64,000 bases of DNA from Mesostigma viride (taxonomy: Eukaryota; Streptophyta; Mesostigmatophyceae; Mesostigmatales; Mesostigmataceae): assembly GCA_009746045.1 (NCBI GenBank), contig RPFO01000103.1, forward strand, positions 2,638,738 to 2,702,737. Direction: 5' to 3'. Below, piece after piece: positions 52,790-63,312 of the stretch (its first letter is position 1; each line of letters begins with the position of its first letter). Position numbers and translations under genes: made by a program. A model generated the notes under the pieces. It had not been told where the DNA came from. It made no database searches and saw only the letters and a program-made list of their open reading frames with translations.

Positions 52790-54335
52790 GCAGACTCGCC
52801 CTGCCGAGCCGAAGTGTGACGAGTACGACTTTGATGCCAGCCAGCCCGGCTTTTTTGACAAGCTCGACCATGACCGCATCCTGGCCTGCGTGTTTTTTGG
52901 ATCGCACGCCTCGCTTATGGAACTGTGCAAGCAGCTCTTCCCGCCACTCACCAGGGTCGCCTCGTCAATGCTTTCCAGAGGCGCCCATACAAATTCGACT
53001 CGATCCTCACCCTCCGCCGCCCCCACCTTCAGCAATATACGCCCTCTTCTCCCTCCTTGAACGCTCCATCGAGGCGCTCTGGCCCCCCCAGCCTATCACC
53101 ACCACCTTGACCGAATCCTCCATCCGCTCACTCCTAGGAGGCCCTCGAGCAGCACGTGGCCCCCGCCTTGCTGCGCAGATGTGGCAGCTATAGGCAGCAC
53201 GCTGTCTGCCGAGCTCCCCTGGCCTCCTCTCCACCATCTCCACCGCCACCTCCACCCTCCTCGCCCCTCCACCGCCATCACCCCCACCTCCGACGCCATC
53301 ACCGCCCAGCTCCTCAACATCGACAAGCGCCTCGACGACAACGCCATCGCCATTGAGTGCCCGTGCAAAACACCGCAGGCCTCGATCACCTCCCATGCAG
53401 GCGGTGAAGGACATTGCCGCCAAGCCAGCCCCCGCTGGCCCGGCTGGCGATGCGCCCCTCGATCCACCAAGACCTGGGCGGACATGCTCAACTGCATGCA
53501 CCACACCACCTCCACCACCTCCGCCGTCGCAGCACAGCTCCAGCAGCAGACGCTCGTCCTCCGCGAGGAGGCCAAGCTCGCCAAGCGCAGCCTTAACGTC
53601 ATCGTCAAGAACTTCGCCCCTGGTGGAAGGTGAGAATTCCGGGAAGCTTGCACAGGCGTTTGAGAGAGAAGTCCTTGGTCGCATGGGCCTCCTTGGTGAG
53701 ATCAAGCTGGTCGCCCACCGCCTTCCCCACTCGCGGGGTTAAGGCAGGGGCGCCTCCGCTTCTTCTCATCTTTGAGAACCCGGCGGACAAGATTTCTTTT
53801 CTCCGACGCTGCAAGCGGCTCGAGAATTTAAGACTCACTACATATGCACCCTGGACGACGACTTGCCCCTGGTGCAGCAACAACGGCGACGGGAGCTATG
53901 GCCAACCTATACCTCCAGCTCCGGCCGGCAGACAGCGGCGGGGAAGCCGGTGTACTGGAAGGGGGCGGCCATCATACGACGTCGGCCGTAAGCCCTTGCA
54001 AGCGACCCCCGCGGCCCCAGACCCTCCAGACAGCCCAGCTTAGGGGAATACAGCAGTAGTAGTGAAGAATAGTAAGGCCTAGCCGTGGCCTTGTACATGT
54101 ACGCCTATTATGGGCCCCCTACCAGCTTATGCCTTAGCCATGTTAGCCATCACCTGGACCTCACCTGGAGTCACGCTGGACGACGACCTGACCCCCGCCC
54201 AGCAGCAGCAGCAACGCGACCTGTGGCCGGAATACCCTTCGCCACAAGCAGGACCCCCAGAAGCCCAAGGTGTACTGGAGGGGCAGGGACCTGATGATCA
54301 ACCGCAAGATGTGGACGCCCCCTGCGGGCTAGAAT
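52790..54335 (+). pseudogene. LINE ORF1-like remnants
   Basis: Plus-strand pieces: 52,805-53,060 (YDFDASQPGFFDKLDHDRIL), a proline/threonine-rich stretch, then 53,520-53,640 (LQQQTLVLREEAKLAKRSLN, VIVKNFAPGG), and about 53,640-53,860 (LAQAFEREVLGRMGLLGEIK, PLLLIFENPADKISFLRRCK, LENLRLTTY). Then comes a TLDDDL...RRRELWPTY-type end. This order of coiled coil, RNA-binding fold and basic end is that of L1-type ORF1 proteins; the assignment rests on pattern. A second TLDDDL...QQQRDLWPEY block at 54,170-54,290 indicates a partial duplication or a second copy. Frameshifts are numerous. Confidence 0.5.
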
Positions 54336-54684
54336 AGCTTGAATAACCCTAGCTTGTATCCATTGGTAGTCACTGCGCGCCATTGCAGCCATGCCTAGAA
54401 TGTTTGCCTATATAGCTGTGCCATACCTAGCCACGTGCACCGCCAACACCCGGTACACCACCAGCCATAGCCTTAGCTTAGTCCTTGTACAGCCAATGAT
54501 GCTACGTCCTGGCTATGCTCAGATAATACTTGCCCACGCTCCTTGTTATGATATGCTCACATGGGTCTTATTGTACCCACAGATCTTGCCGGATCGTTTA
54601 TCGAGTCCGATCGCAGCTGTGGCATGCCTCTGGCATGAAGGAGAAAGGGGGTCTCTGCCCTTTCTTCCTGTTGTGCACACACAG

Positions 54685-54857
54685 GGATTAAAAGCACTTC
54701 GGTGCTCCGTGACTCCCCAACGGGAGCACGAGTTTAATTAATTGATGATATAATTAATATTTAACCATGTACAATGATGTGTGCCTAATATCAATTAATT
54801 AACTAATTAGACTCGTGCTCCCGCTGGGTCCCCCCCGAGTCACGGAGCATTAACCCC
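54685..54857. repeat. Foldback element with ~50-bp inverted arms
   Basis: The left arm gggattaaaagcacttcggt...gctccgtgactc...cgggagcacgagt and the right arm agactcgtgctcccg...gagtcacggagcattaacccc are inverse copies around an AATTAA-rich centre. A half copy (right arm only) is at 57,215-57,267. Each right arm is followed by a GATG microsatellite. Confidence 0.75.
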
Positions 54858-54894
54858 GATGGATGGATGGATGGATGGATGGATGGATGGATGG
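54858..54894. repeat. (GATG)n microsatellite
   Basis: About nine GATG units directly after the foldback element. A shorter, degenerate tract follows the related arm at 57,268. Both are followed by similar words (caatcctaccagtc / cagtcctaccggtc), suggesting a common ancestral copy. Confidence 0.9.
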
Positions 54895-54911
54895 GGACAC
54901 ACAATCCTACC

Positions 54912-55169
54912 AGTCAAGGAGACAACCAGCGCAGGCCAGAAATCGGGAGAATTCAGACCATGGTAGCTCGAGCCTGCCGTTAATAATCTTGTCCGCGTTT
55001 TTGAGTCGTTCAGGATGATGAATATGAATGGAGATGGAAATGTGTAGCCTTGTGCATTGAAATTATGGCTGGCTTACGTGTAGAGCGACTAGATGACCTA
55101 GACGGTGGGGCCGGAAACAGCTTGCTTGATCAGGGCGTGTGTTTCGAGCCTAACTGGCCGGGAGTGTCT
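54912..55169 (+). repeat. Dispersed repeat, inverted copy of 1,108-1,366
   Basis: See 1,108-1,366. Here it follows the GATG tract by about 17 bp. Confidence 0.8.
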
Positions 55170-55780
55170 AGTGGTGAGCACCTTTGCTGCGATCGCTCTC
55201 CCACCATTTACGAGGAAATACCCGCAAATGGGATACCACTGAAAAGGTCTAGCTAGTCAGTCATTACGTTATAGCCATGCCATGATTCCAAACGTCCAAG
55301 AACTGCACATGGTGCAAAGGCAAAAATCCGGAGGACAGCACTTTCAAATGTGCGGCGGGAACCAAAAGCTTGCGTATGCCAGAAAACATCGTGTTGCTGT
55401 AGCGACGCGAGGATGTGGACAACGAATCCAGTGCCAAGCTCGGAACGTCCGCAAAGGAGATCTGGCATCACATGGTCTAATCTATCTACAACATCAAGCC
55501 AACTCTAGTCTAACCTCGCTACCCTATGGGACCTGTCTGGCGTGCCTCCCGCGTGTTTGCAAACGCAGGCAGTAAGTAAGTAAGTAAGTAAGTACTTGCG
55601 TGTCATGCGCAAAGGCATGCCACGGAGTACTATGCTAATCTGATTAGAAAAAAAATAATTACACAAAAGTTTAAACAAATATCGTCTGCATCGTTCCCCA
55701 ACCATTAAACACTAGATGGGGATGTAATCTTCATCCGAGCTGTCCTCTACTGTAATGGCAGATGAGGCGGTAGTGTAGCG
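55170..55780. other. Spacer with an (AGTA)n microsatellite
   Basis: No gene recognised. The tract agtaagtaagtaagtaagta lies at 55,571-55,593. The word ctggcgtgcctcccgcgtgtttgc at about 55,538 recurs in similar form at about 57,380. Confidence 0.5.
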
Positions 55781-55787
55781 GCTATCC

Positions 55788-56700
55788 TCAGGGCCAATAA
55801 CCTCCACCTGCATGCGGACTTCTACCCTGGCTAGCAACGGGCCGCGGGGCCCGTGGGGAGAAAACAGGAGCATACCCCTCAGGGAGGTGCTTAATATCGC
55901 AGATGGCAGCCCATTTCTCCTTGTCAATCATGCGGGCGCGGATCGAGTACGGATAGTCCCAGAAGCCCTGCATCTTCAAGCAGTTGTGTCACATAGGTCC
56001 GGGTCGCGCCGCGCCGGTGCCGGGCGCGCGCAATTTTGCCAGTGGGTTGCGATGGGACAAGGGGACCCTGCCATATAGGAGGAGGTGTCTACCTGGTGCA
56101 CGCACGCAGGCGCTTCCCCACGGGGGGGGGTTCGTTGTCCTCTATGACCTGGGCCCACTTGGCCTTGTCCATCATCTTCTTCCAAATCACGGAGAGGCCT
56201 AGGCCCCCCATGTCCTCTACTAGCTGTTCTTTGAAGGTGCAGGCCTTGCGGCGTCTAACATCGCTGCGCCCGGCCCACGTCAGGTCCGAGGTGCCGGCCA
56301 GGCTGAGCTGGTCGCAGTCCCGCGGGGGGGCCACGTGAGGTGTCTACCTGGTTGGTGCGAGCTAAGTGCCCTACTAGCTGCAGGCGCCGCTGCTTAATGG
56401 TGCTTGTGATATATGGCATGCCAAGGTACAGGTCCTCGTTGCGGACATCATGAGCAGCGTATCCTAAACGGAAGATGGATCGCAGCATGTTGGTGACCGC
56501 GCCGTCCAGCTTTCTGGCTAGTCAGCTGTGAGGGTCCATGTCTCGGCCCCGTACGTAAGAACAGGGAGGACCAGGACCTTAAACAGGTCCTGTTTCTCTA
56601 TCTTGCCCAAGGGCTTGTGCGCCACAGGGCCCGGTATTGGCGTAAAGCGTGCTGGGCGAGGGAGATGCGGTGGTCCACATGTGTGCCTATGATGTGCCAC
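55788..56700 (-). pseudogene. LINE ORF2 C-terminal fragments, copy 1
   Basis: Minus-strand pieces: 56,518-56,700 (PLGKIEKQDLFKVLVLPVLT, YGAETWTLT), 56,255-56,488 (MLRSIFRLGYAAHDVRNED, STIKQRRLQLVGHLARTNQV), 56,089-56,334 (SDLTWAGRSDVRRRKACTFK, DMGGLGLSVIWKKMMDKAKW) and 55,788-55,979 (FWDYPYSIRARMIDKEKWAA). The YGAETWTLT and RRLQLVGHLAR patterns are typical of the region after RT in LINE ORF2. A near-identical stretch at 57,400-57,900 is a second copy. Confidence 0.78.
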
Positions 56701-56934
56701 ACACCAGATGATGCCTAGCTTTATTTATTTAGTTATGCTGTGCCCACGCAGAGAGCTACTCTCTGCTGAGAGCCTGAGACGCCATGCCGGCCTAGCTTCT
56801 GTATAGCCATGCTGATCTTCCACGCCATGCCAGCCCCCCTTTGCGCTCTGAGAGATCACGGTGGTGCAGGTGCACTTGGTGCATCTAGAGCAGGTGTAGT
56901 TTACATCCTACCCTTGCAGGAATTAATTAATAGA

Positions 56935-57160
56935 CACTTGACTACGTCACGTGAGCATAAGTCCTCAGTGGGAGGGGAACATGGGATGCATGGAATGGAT
57001 GTAGCCCAGCAGGAAGTAGCCCAGAATGTATTATTTAAAGCCATATGCCCCTTCTCAGGGATATGTGCTACATGTACTCCCAACCGAGTCAATTAATTAA
57101 TTAACATAGACACGTGACTGCGTCACGTGAGCATAAGTCCTCAGTGGGAGGGGAACATGG
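56935..57160. repeat. Direct repeat about 55 bp, two copies 170 bp apart
   Basis: gcgtcacgtgagcataagtc and gtgggaggggaacatgg occur at about 56,945-56,990 and 57,118-57,160, each preceded by AATTAATTAA-rich DNA. Probably a local duplication in the LINE tail region. Confidence 0.75.
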
Positions 57161-57399
57161 AGTAAACGGAGTCATGTTCCTAATTAAATCAATTGACACC
57201 AGGCTGTTAGCCGTCATTAATTAATTAATTAGACTCGTGCTCCCGTTGGGGAGTCACGGAGCATTAACCCCGATGGATGGATGGGTGGGTGCATACAGTC
57301 CTACCGGTCTAAGCTATCTACATCCGCTACCGACTACATCTAACAGCATTACTACCTACAACATCTATCTATACAGCACTGGCGTGCCTCCCACGGGTT

Positions 57400-58267
57400 T
57401 GCACACGCGGGCGCTTCCCCACAGGGGGGGGCTCGTTGTCCTCTATGACCTGGGCCCACTTGGCCTTGTCCATCATCTTCTTCCAAATCACGGAGAGGCC
57501 TAGGCCCCCCATGTCCTCTACTAGCTGTTCTTTGAAGGTGCGGGCCTTGCGGCGTCTAACATCGCTGGGCCCGGCCCACGTCAGGAGGTGCCAGCCAGGC
57601 TGAGCTGGTCGCAGTCCCGCGGGGGGGCCACGTACGTGAGGTGTCTACCTGGTTGGTGCGAGCTAGGTGCCCTACTAGCTGCAGGCGCCGCTGGTGAAAT
57701 ATGGCATGCCCTGGTACAGGTCCTCATTGCGGACATGAGCAGCATATCCTACTCTGAAAATGGAACGCAGCATGTTGGTGACCGCGCCGTCCAGCTTGCG
57801 GGCCAGGTCGGCGGTGAGGGTCCACGTCTCGGCCCCATACGTGAGAACAGGAAGGACGAGGACCTTGAACAGGTCCTGTTTCTCGATCTTGCCCAGGGGC
57901 TTGCGCCACAGGGCCCGGTACTGGCGTAAAGCGTGCCAGGCGAGGGCCGATGCGATGGTCCACATCCACCTTGCAGCTAGGGAGCAGGCTGCCCAGCAGC
58001 TTGACGCGGTCCCGATACAGGACTCGAGAGCCGTCGAGGAGATAGAGAGGTGGCGGTGAGTGGGTGAGCCCAACCGCCAGGGCCTCTGTCTTCTTGCTGA
58101 CCTCAAGCCCCACTGCACGGGCCTCGATAGCCAGGCAGTCAAGCCATGTCTGCACGTGCCCAGTGTCCTCGAAGAGGGTGGTGTCGTCTGCGTATAGATG
58201 ATGTCTGCCAGCCGAATCTCCGTGTCCGCTCCGCCATGCCAGAATTTGTTAGCAACCTGCACCCCTG
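57400..58267 (-). pseudogene. LINE ORF2: second half of RT and C-terminus, copy 2
   Basis: Starts at the insertion boundary 58,267 with GVQVANKFWHGGADTEIRLA and DIIY. One frame change inside the catalytic box gives ADDTTLFEDTGHVQTWLDC (YADD-type motif, about 58,180-58,200). It continues with LYLLDGSRVLYRDRVKLLGS, PLGKIEKQDLFKVLVLPVLT, YGAETWTLTADLARKLDGAV and MLRSIFRVGYAAHVRNEDLY. 57,420-57,600 repeats the end seen at 56,120-56,310. Its first half lies at 63,313-63,991. Confidence 0.85.
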
Positions 58268-58382
58268 TGTCGCGTTTGCGTGCCATTATATCCTAGCCTA
58301 TCACTTGGAAGGCATATCCATAGCAATAGAGTACTCTTGTGTGTGATCCACTATATTAAAATTGATTTATATATTAAAATTA

Positions 58383-59430
58383 TGTCGCGTCCGTGATCTA
58401 TCACGTCCGCAATTCAGATTTTAGCGTAATTCTGACGTCCGCAGCCTTGTGCGGGTTGCTATACCGCGGCCCGGTACTGACGCCGCGGATCTCAATTGTA
58501 CTCACGCGCCAAGTCCGCTGAATTTGCTGACGGAACTTTTGGGCGGACCTGAATTTCACTGACATTCGTCACAAGGGCAGTTTGCCGAATGCTGGTACGC
58601 AGCAAGCCGGCGAGGCACTGAGCAGATGTGCAAGTTCAGGATTTCAACGTGGGACACCAGACACAAATGCAAGGAAGCCCCAGGCGGTGCCTGGCATAGC
58701 CGATAGATTTGCCCTTGTATATTTCTGTTCGCTTGACAGATAAAGCTTGAAGTTTAGCTTGTCGGAAATTAGACAATGTTATGATTGGCTGATGTCTAAA
58801 GTGGCGCTAGTGGCGCCAGCCGCCAGGCTTGAGCTTTGAGCAGTATAGAAGGATGAGCAACGAACCATGGTGGTCGTTGTTTGTCCGTTTCTCTCCCTCA
58901 CAACTAGTTTGTTGTCTTCATGGGGTTAAACTTCTCGAACAGCCCGGAGCAGCCCCCGTGAGTGGTTGCATGTCGTTGCCATGACGATGGTTGATAAGAT
59001 TGACAATGGTTTGATCCGGTTGGGATGTTGTTGGCATTGTGGACGAGAAACGTTCTGCTGACCCGGGAACAGTCCCGGGAAAGGGCCGGTTCGTCGTTGG
59101 CCAGTGTGCCAGTAACTGGGACATGAGCGCAGAGTCACACAGTTGATATAGATTATGACGTAAGTAAACACTGTTGCGCCACAGTGGCGTCATGGTCGGT
59201 CTGTGGTGATTTCGATGGGTCTCAAGGATATGTAGTTACTCTTAAAGTTGCGGCAGCACAACTCGGCATTCATTGTAATTTGTCATATGTTATGGAATGA
59301 ATGGTTTGGGCATGGCTTTCATCATAAAGCATTATTGCAATCTTCATAATATAAATATCGGCTGGCTGCGCTGCCTGTCATGAAGGTGGTGGTGCCGTCA
59401 AGGACCACACCTATCATTTCCACTTTATTC
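58383..59430 (+). repeat. Repeat P (inverted partner 60,835-61,882)
   Basis: Both copies are 1,048 bp and differ at only a few visible positions (gcggcccggtactg versus gtggcccggtactg after inversion). Starts TGTCGCGTCCGTGATC. It is also a diverged homologue of Q, sharing for example cagcccggagcagcccccgt. Confidence 0.92.
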
Positions 59431-59515
59431 AAACGAGCGAACAACCCTTGGCGGGTTCAGTTCGGACAGCCTGAGCCGGAGATATACCCAAGCTGCTTGC
59501 AGAATCAAGCACTTG

Positions 59516-59646
59516 GAAGAGGATTAAGCTTATCCTTTAAAAAGCTATGAAGAGGATTAGGCTTATCCTTGAAAAAGCCATGAAGAGGATTATGCTTATC
59601 CTTGAAAAAGCACTGAAGAGGTTATTGCTTAGCCTATTTGAAAAGC
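59516..59646. repeat. Four tandem ~33-bp units
   Basis: Units of the form tgaagaggattaNgcttatc followed by cttgaaaaagcN occur four times in L1. Each contains an imperfect small palindrome (aggattaagcttatcct). A looser version occurs inverted in L2 around 62,100-62,260. Confidence 0.85.
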
Positions 59647-59831
59647 ATGTGTGGTCCTGTCGTGGGAATTTTTTTTCCCTATGTGATCCTCTTTTTGACT
59701 TTTTGGCTCTTCCTTTTTTCGAGCTAAAAAGTGGGGGGGAATAAAGTGGATCACACACAAGAGTACTCTATTGCTATGGATATGCCTTCCAAGTGATAGG
59801 CTAGGATATAATGGCACGCAAACGCGACAGC

Positions 59832-60820
59832 TGTCACGTCCGTGATCATTTACGTCCGTGCACTCAAGAAGTTACGCGGTTGCCGTAATCGGAATCGTTA
59901 CCGACGTTTGGTTGGTTCCGATTCAGTAGGCCGCAGGCTTTGTTCCTTGGGCCGGTGTGGAGCGCCGCGCCGGAAAGGCCTGAATTTCTAGAGTGACAGT
60001 CTTAGGTGACCTGACTTAGGTTCAGGCGCAAGACTTTGGGGCGCAAAGCCTTGGTGGCTTGCGCAATATTCCGGTGCGTGACATTTGGCAGTTATGAATC
60101 TTTTGTATTGTCCAGACGGAATGATGTTCAGTCCATCTGACAAAGCTAGATATGCAGATCGTAGTGTGCGGTGTGCTGGCTCGCACGTGGTTGTCGAACA
60201 GACTTGCTCTGCATTTTGCTGGCAGTCTAACTGCACGTCAGGCGGCTTGCTGGCAAATGCGACAGCGCATGGATGCCGGGATTTTTGGAGGTTACTATTT
60301 AGGAGCAGCGCAGCGGCCATGGTGGTCGTTGTTCGCTCGTTTCTCTCCCTCACAACTGGTTTGTTGTCTTCATGGGGTGAAATAGTTCGAGCAGCCCGGA
60401 GCAGCCCCCGTGAGTGGTTGCATGCAGTCAGTTGCCATGAGGATGGACTGACGGATACGACAATGTATTGGTTTTGTTAAGAATGTGTGTAAGACTGAGA
60501 ACGAGACAAGGGGCAGGGCCTTCGGGCACCCTGGTTGTCGTTGGCATGCATGCCAGTAGGAACTAGGTCGGGAACACACGCGCACTGCCGCCACAAGGGG
60601 CCTGCAGTGGCGTCAACCAAGGGACCTCACAGCTGCTCTTATAACTACAACATTACAACTCGACAGTCTTTGTAATTCGTCATGTATCTCATTGGAATTG
60701 AAATGTCTTTTGGTTGCTTTGATGATAAAGCATGGTCTCAAGAATCGGCTGGTTGGGCCGGATTGCCTGTCATGAAGGTGGCGGTGCCATAAAGGACCGC
60801 ACCTATCATTCTCATTTTAA
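59832..60820 (+). repeat. Repeat Q (inverted partner 62,333-63,308)
   Basis: The 989-bp and 976-bp copies differ by small indels (for example an extra ttact-like word near 60,293). Starts TGTCACGTCCGTGATC. Homologous to P along its length, but diverged. Confidence 0.9.
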
Positions 60821-60834
60821 TATGTCAATAAAAT

Positions 60835-61882
60835 GAATAAAGTGGAAATGATAGGTGTGGTCCTTGACGGCACCACCACCTTCATGACAGGCAGCGCAGC
60901 CAGCCGATATTTATATTATGAAGATTGCAATAATGCTTTATGATGAAAGCCATGCCCAAACCATTCATTCCATAACATATGACAAATTACAATGAATGCC
61001 GAGTTGTGCTGCCGCAACTTTAAGAGTAACTACATATCCTTGAGACCCATCGAAATCACCACAGACCGACCATGACGCCACTGTGGCGCAACAGTGTTTA
61101 CTTACGTCATAATCTATATCAACTGTGTGACTCTGCGCTCATGTCCCAGTTACTGGCACACTGGCCAACGACGAACCGGCCCTTTCCCGGGACTGTTCCC
61201 GGGTCAGCAGAACGTTTCTCGTCCACAATGCCAACAACATCCCAACCGGATCAAACCATTGTCAATCTTATCAACCATCGTCATGGCAACGACATGCAAC
61301 CACTCACGGGGGCTGCTCCGGGCTGTTCGAGAAGTTTAACCCCATGAAGACAACAAACTAGTTGTGAGGGAGAGAAACGGACAAACAACGACCACCATGG
61401 TTCGTTGCTCATCCTTCTATACTGCTCAAAGCTCAAGCCTGGCGGCTGGCGCCACTAGCGCCACTTTAGACATCAGCCAATCATAACATTGTCTAATTTC
61501 CGACAAGCTAAACTTCAAGCTTTATCTGTCAAGCGAACAGAAATATACAAGGGCAAATCTATCGGCTATGCCAGGCACCGCCTGGGGCTTCCTTGCATTT
61601 GTGTCTGGTGTCCCACGTTGAAATCCTGAACTTGCACATCTGCTCAGTGCCTCGCCGGCTTGCTGCGTACCAGCATTCGGCAAACTGCCCTTGTGACGAA
61701 TGTCAGTGAAATTCAGGTCCGCCCAAAAGTTCCGTCAGCAAATTCAGCGGACTTGGCGCGTGAGTACAATTGAGATCCGCGGCGTCAGTACCGGGCCACG
61801 GTATAGCAACCCGCACAAGGCTGCGGACGTCAGAATTACGCTAAAATCTGAATTGCGGACGTGATAGATCACGGACGCGACA
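60835..61882 (-). repeat. Repeat P', inverted copy of P
   Basis: Joined to the tail of Q by 14 bp (60,821-60,834). Ends GATCACGGACGCGACA, then GC, then the TGTCGCG start of L2; this junction is the perfect 16-bp palindrome cgcgacagctgtcgcg. Confidence 0.92.
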
Positions 61883-62332
61883 GCTGTCGCGTTTGCGTGC
61901 CATATCATCCTGGACTGGTCATTACCGCTACTTGGAATGCATCCACTATCAGCAGTAATCATGTGTGAGATATGCCACCTCCCCCCCACTATTTAGCTCA
62001 CAACAACGTGAGAGCAAAAAGTGAAAGAAAGGCATCTCACACTAAAGAAGGAAGCCCAAAGAGGGCGTCATTCCAGGCAGCAGCAAAAAGAAAAAAAAAA
62101 TCCAGCTGCTCCAAGATGCTTTTCCAGGATCAGCAACAACCTTAACATGCATGCTTTTAAAGGCTTAGCAATAACCCCTTCGATGGCTTTTTACCGGGAA
62201 AAGCCTAACCTCTTCAGATGCTTTTGAAGGCTAAGCAATAACCTTTTCCTTGTGCTTCCCTGGGTGAAGCAGGAGGAACATCCAGGCTGGCCGGACTGAA
62301 CCCATCATGGGTTGTTCGTCCGTTTAAAATGA

Positions 62333-63308
62333 GAATGATAGGTGCGGTCCTTTATGGCACCGCCACCTTCATGACAGGCAATCCGGCCCAACCAGCCGAT
62401 TCTTGAGACCATGCTTTATCATCAAAGCAACCAAAAGACATTTCAATTCCAATGAGATACATGACGAATTACAAAGACTGTCGAGTTGTAATGTTGTAGT
62501 TATAAGAGCAGCTGTGAGGTCCCTTGGTTGACGCCACTGCAGGCCCCTTGTGGCGGCAGTGCGCGTGTGTTCCCGACCTAGTTCCTACTGGCATGCATGC
62601 CAACGACGACCAGGGTGCCCGAAGGCCCTGCCCCTTGTCTCGTTCTCAGTCTTACACACATTCTTAACAAAACCAATACATTGTCGTATCCGTCAGTCCA
62701 TCCTCATGGCAACTGACTGCATGCAACCACTCACGGGGGCTGCTCCGGGCTGCTCGAACTATTTCACCCCATGAAGACAACAAACCAGTTGTGAGGGAGA
62801 GAAACGAGCGAACAACGACCACCATGGCCGCTGCGCTGCTCCTAAATACCTCCAAAAATCCCGGCATCCATGCGCTGTCGCATTTGCCAGCAAGCCGCCT
62901 GACGTGCAGTTAGACTGCCAGCAAAATGCAGAGCAAGTCTGTTCGACAACCACGTGCGAGCCAGCACACCGCACACTACGATCTGCGTATCTAGCTTTGT
63001 CAGATGGACTGAACATCATTCCGTCTGGACAATACAAAAGATTCATAACTGCCAAATGTCACGCACCGGAATATTGCGCAAGCCACCAAGGCTTTGCGCC
63101 CCAAAGTCTTGCGCCTGAACCTAAGTCAGGTCACCTAAGACTGTCACTCTAGAAATTCAGGCCTTTCCGGCGCGGCGCTCCACACCGGCCCAAGGAACAA
63201 AGCCTGCGGCCTACTGAATCGGAACCAACCAAACGTCGGTAACGATTCCGATTACGGCAACCTCGTAACTTCTTGAGTGCACGGACGTAAATGATCACGG
63301 ACGTGACA
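62333..63308 (-). repeat. Repeat Q', inverted copy of Q
   Basis: Ends CACGGACGTGACA at 63,308, followed by the CCTG duplication and LINE sequence. Confidence 0.9.
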
Positions 63309-63312
63309 CCTG

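Larger units (their letters stand above)
58268..63308. mobile_element. Composite inverted-repeat insertion in the LINE, TSD CCTG
   Basis: 5,041 bp flanked by CCTG (58,264-58,267 and 63,309-63,312). Removal joins MGTRGAWEPG to VQVANKFWHG in the LINE frame. The left end TGTCGCGTTTGCGTG and the right end CACGGACGTGACA match the ends of the gypsy-DNMT complex. Inside, the order is P (58,383-59,430), L1, Q (59,832-60,820), P' (60,835-61,882), L2, Q' (62,333-63,308). P' and Q' are inverted copies of P and Q; L2 is a diverged inverted copy of L1. Units abut through GC at 59,830-59,831 and 61,883-61,884. There is no credible coding region. Confidence 0.85.

Noticed and set aside
53007-53705. 232-codon minus-strand frame
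   Set aside because: The plus strand carries the LINE ORF1-like pattern here; the minus frame is a by-product of proline- and threonine-rich coding.
58926-59193. Open frames of 81-91 codons, repeated at 61,072-61,347
   Set aside because: Identical because they lie in inverted repeats P and P'; no domain, and the duplication itself explains their recurrence.
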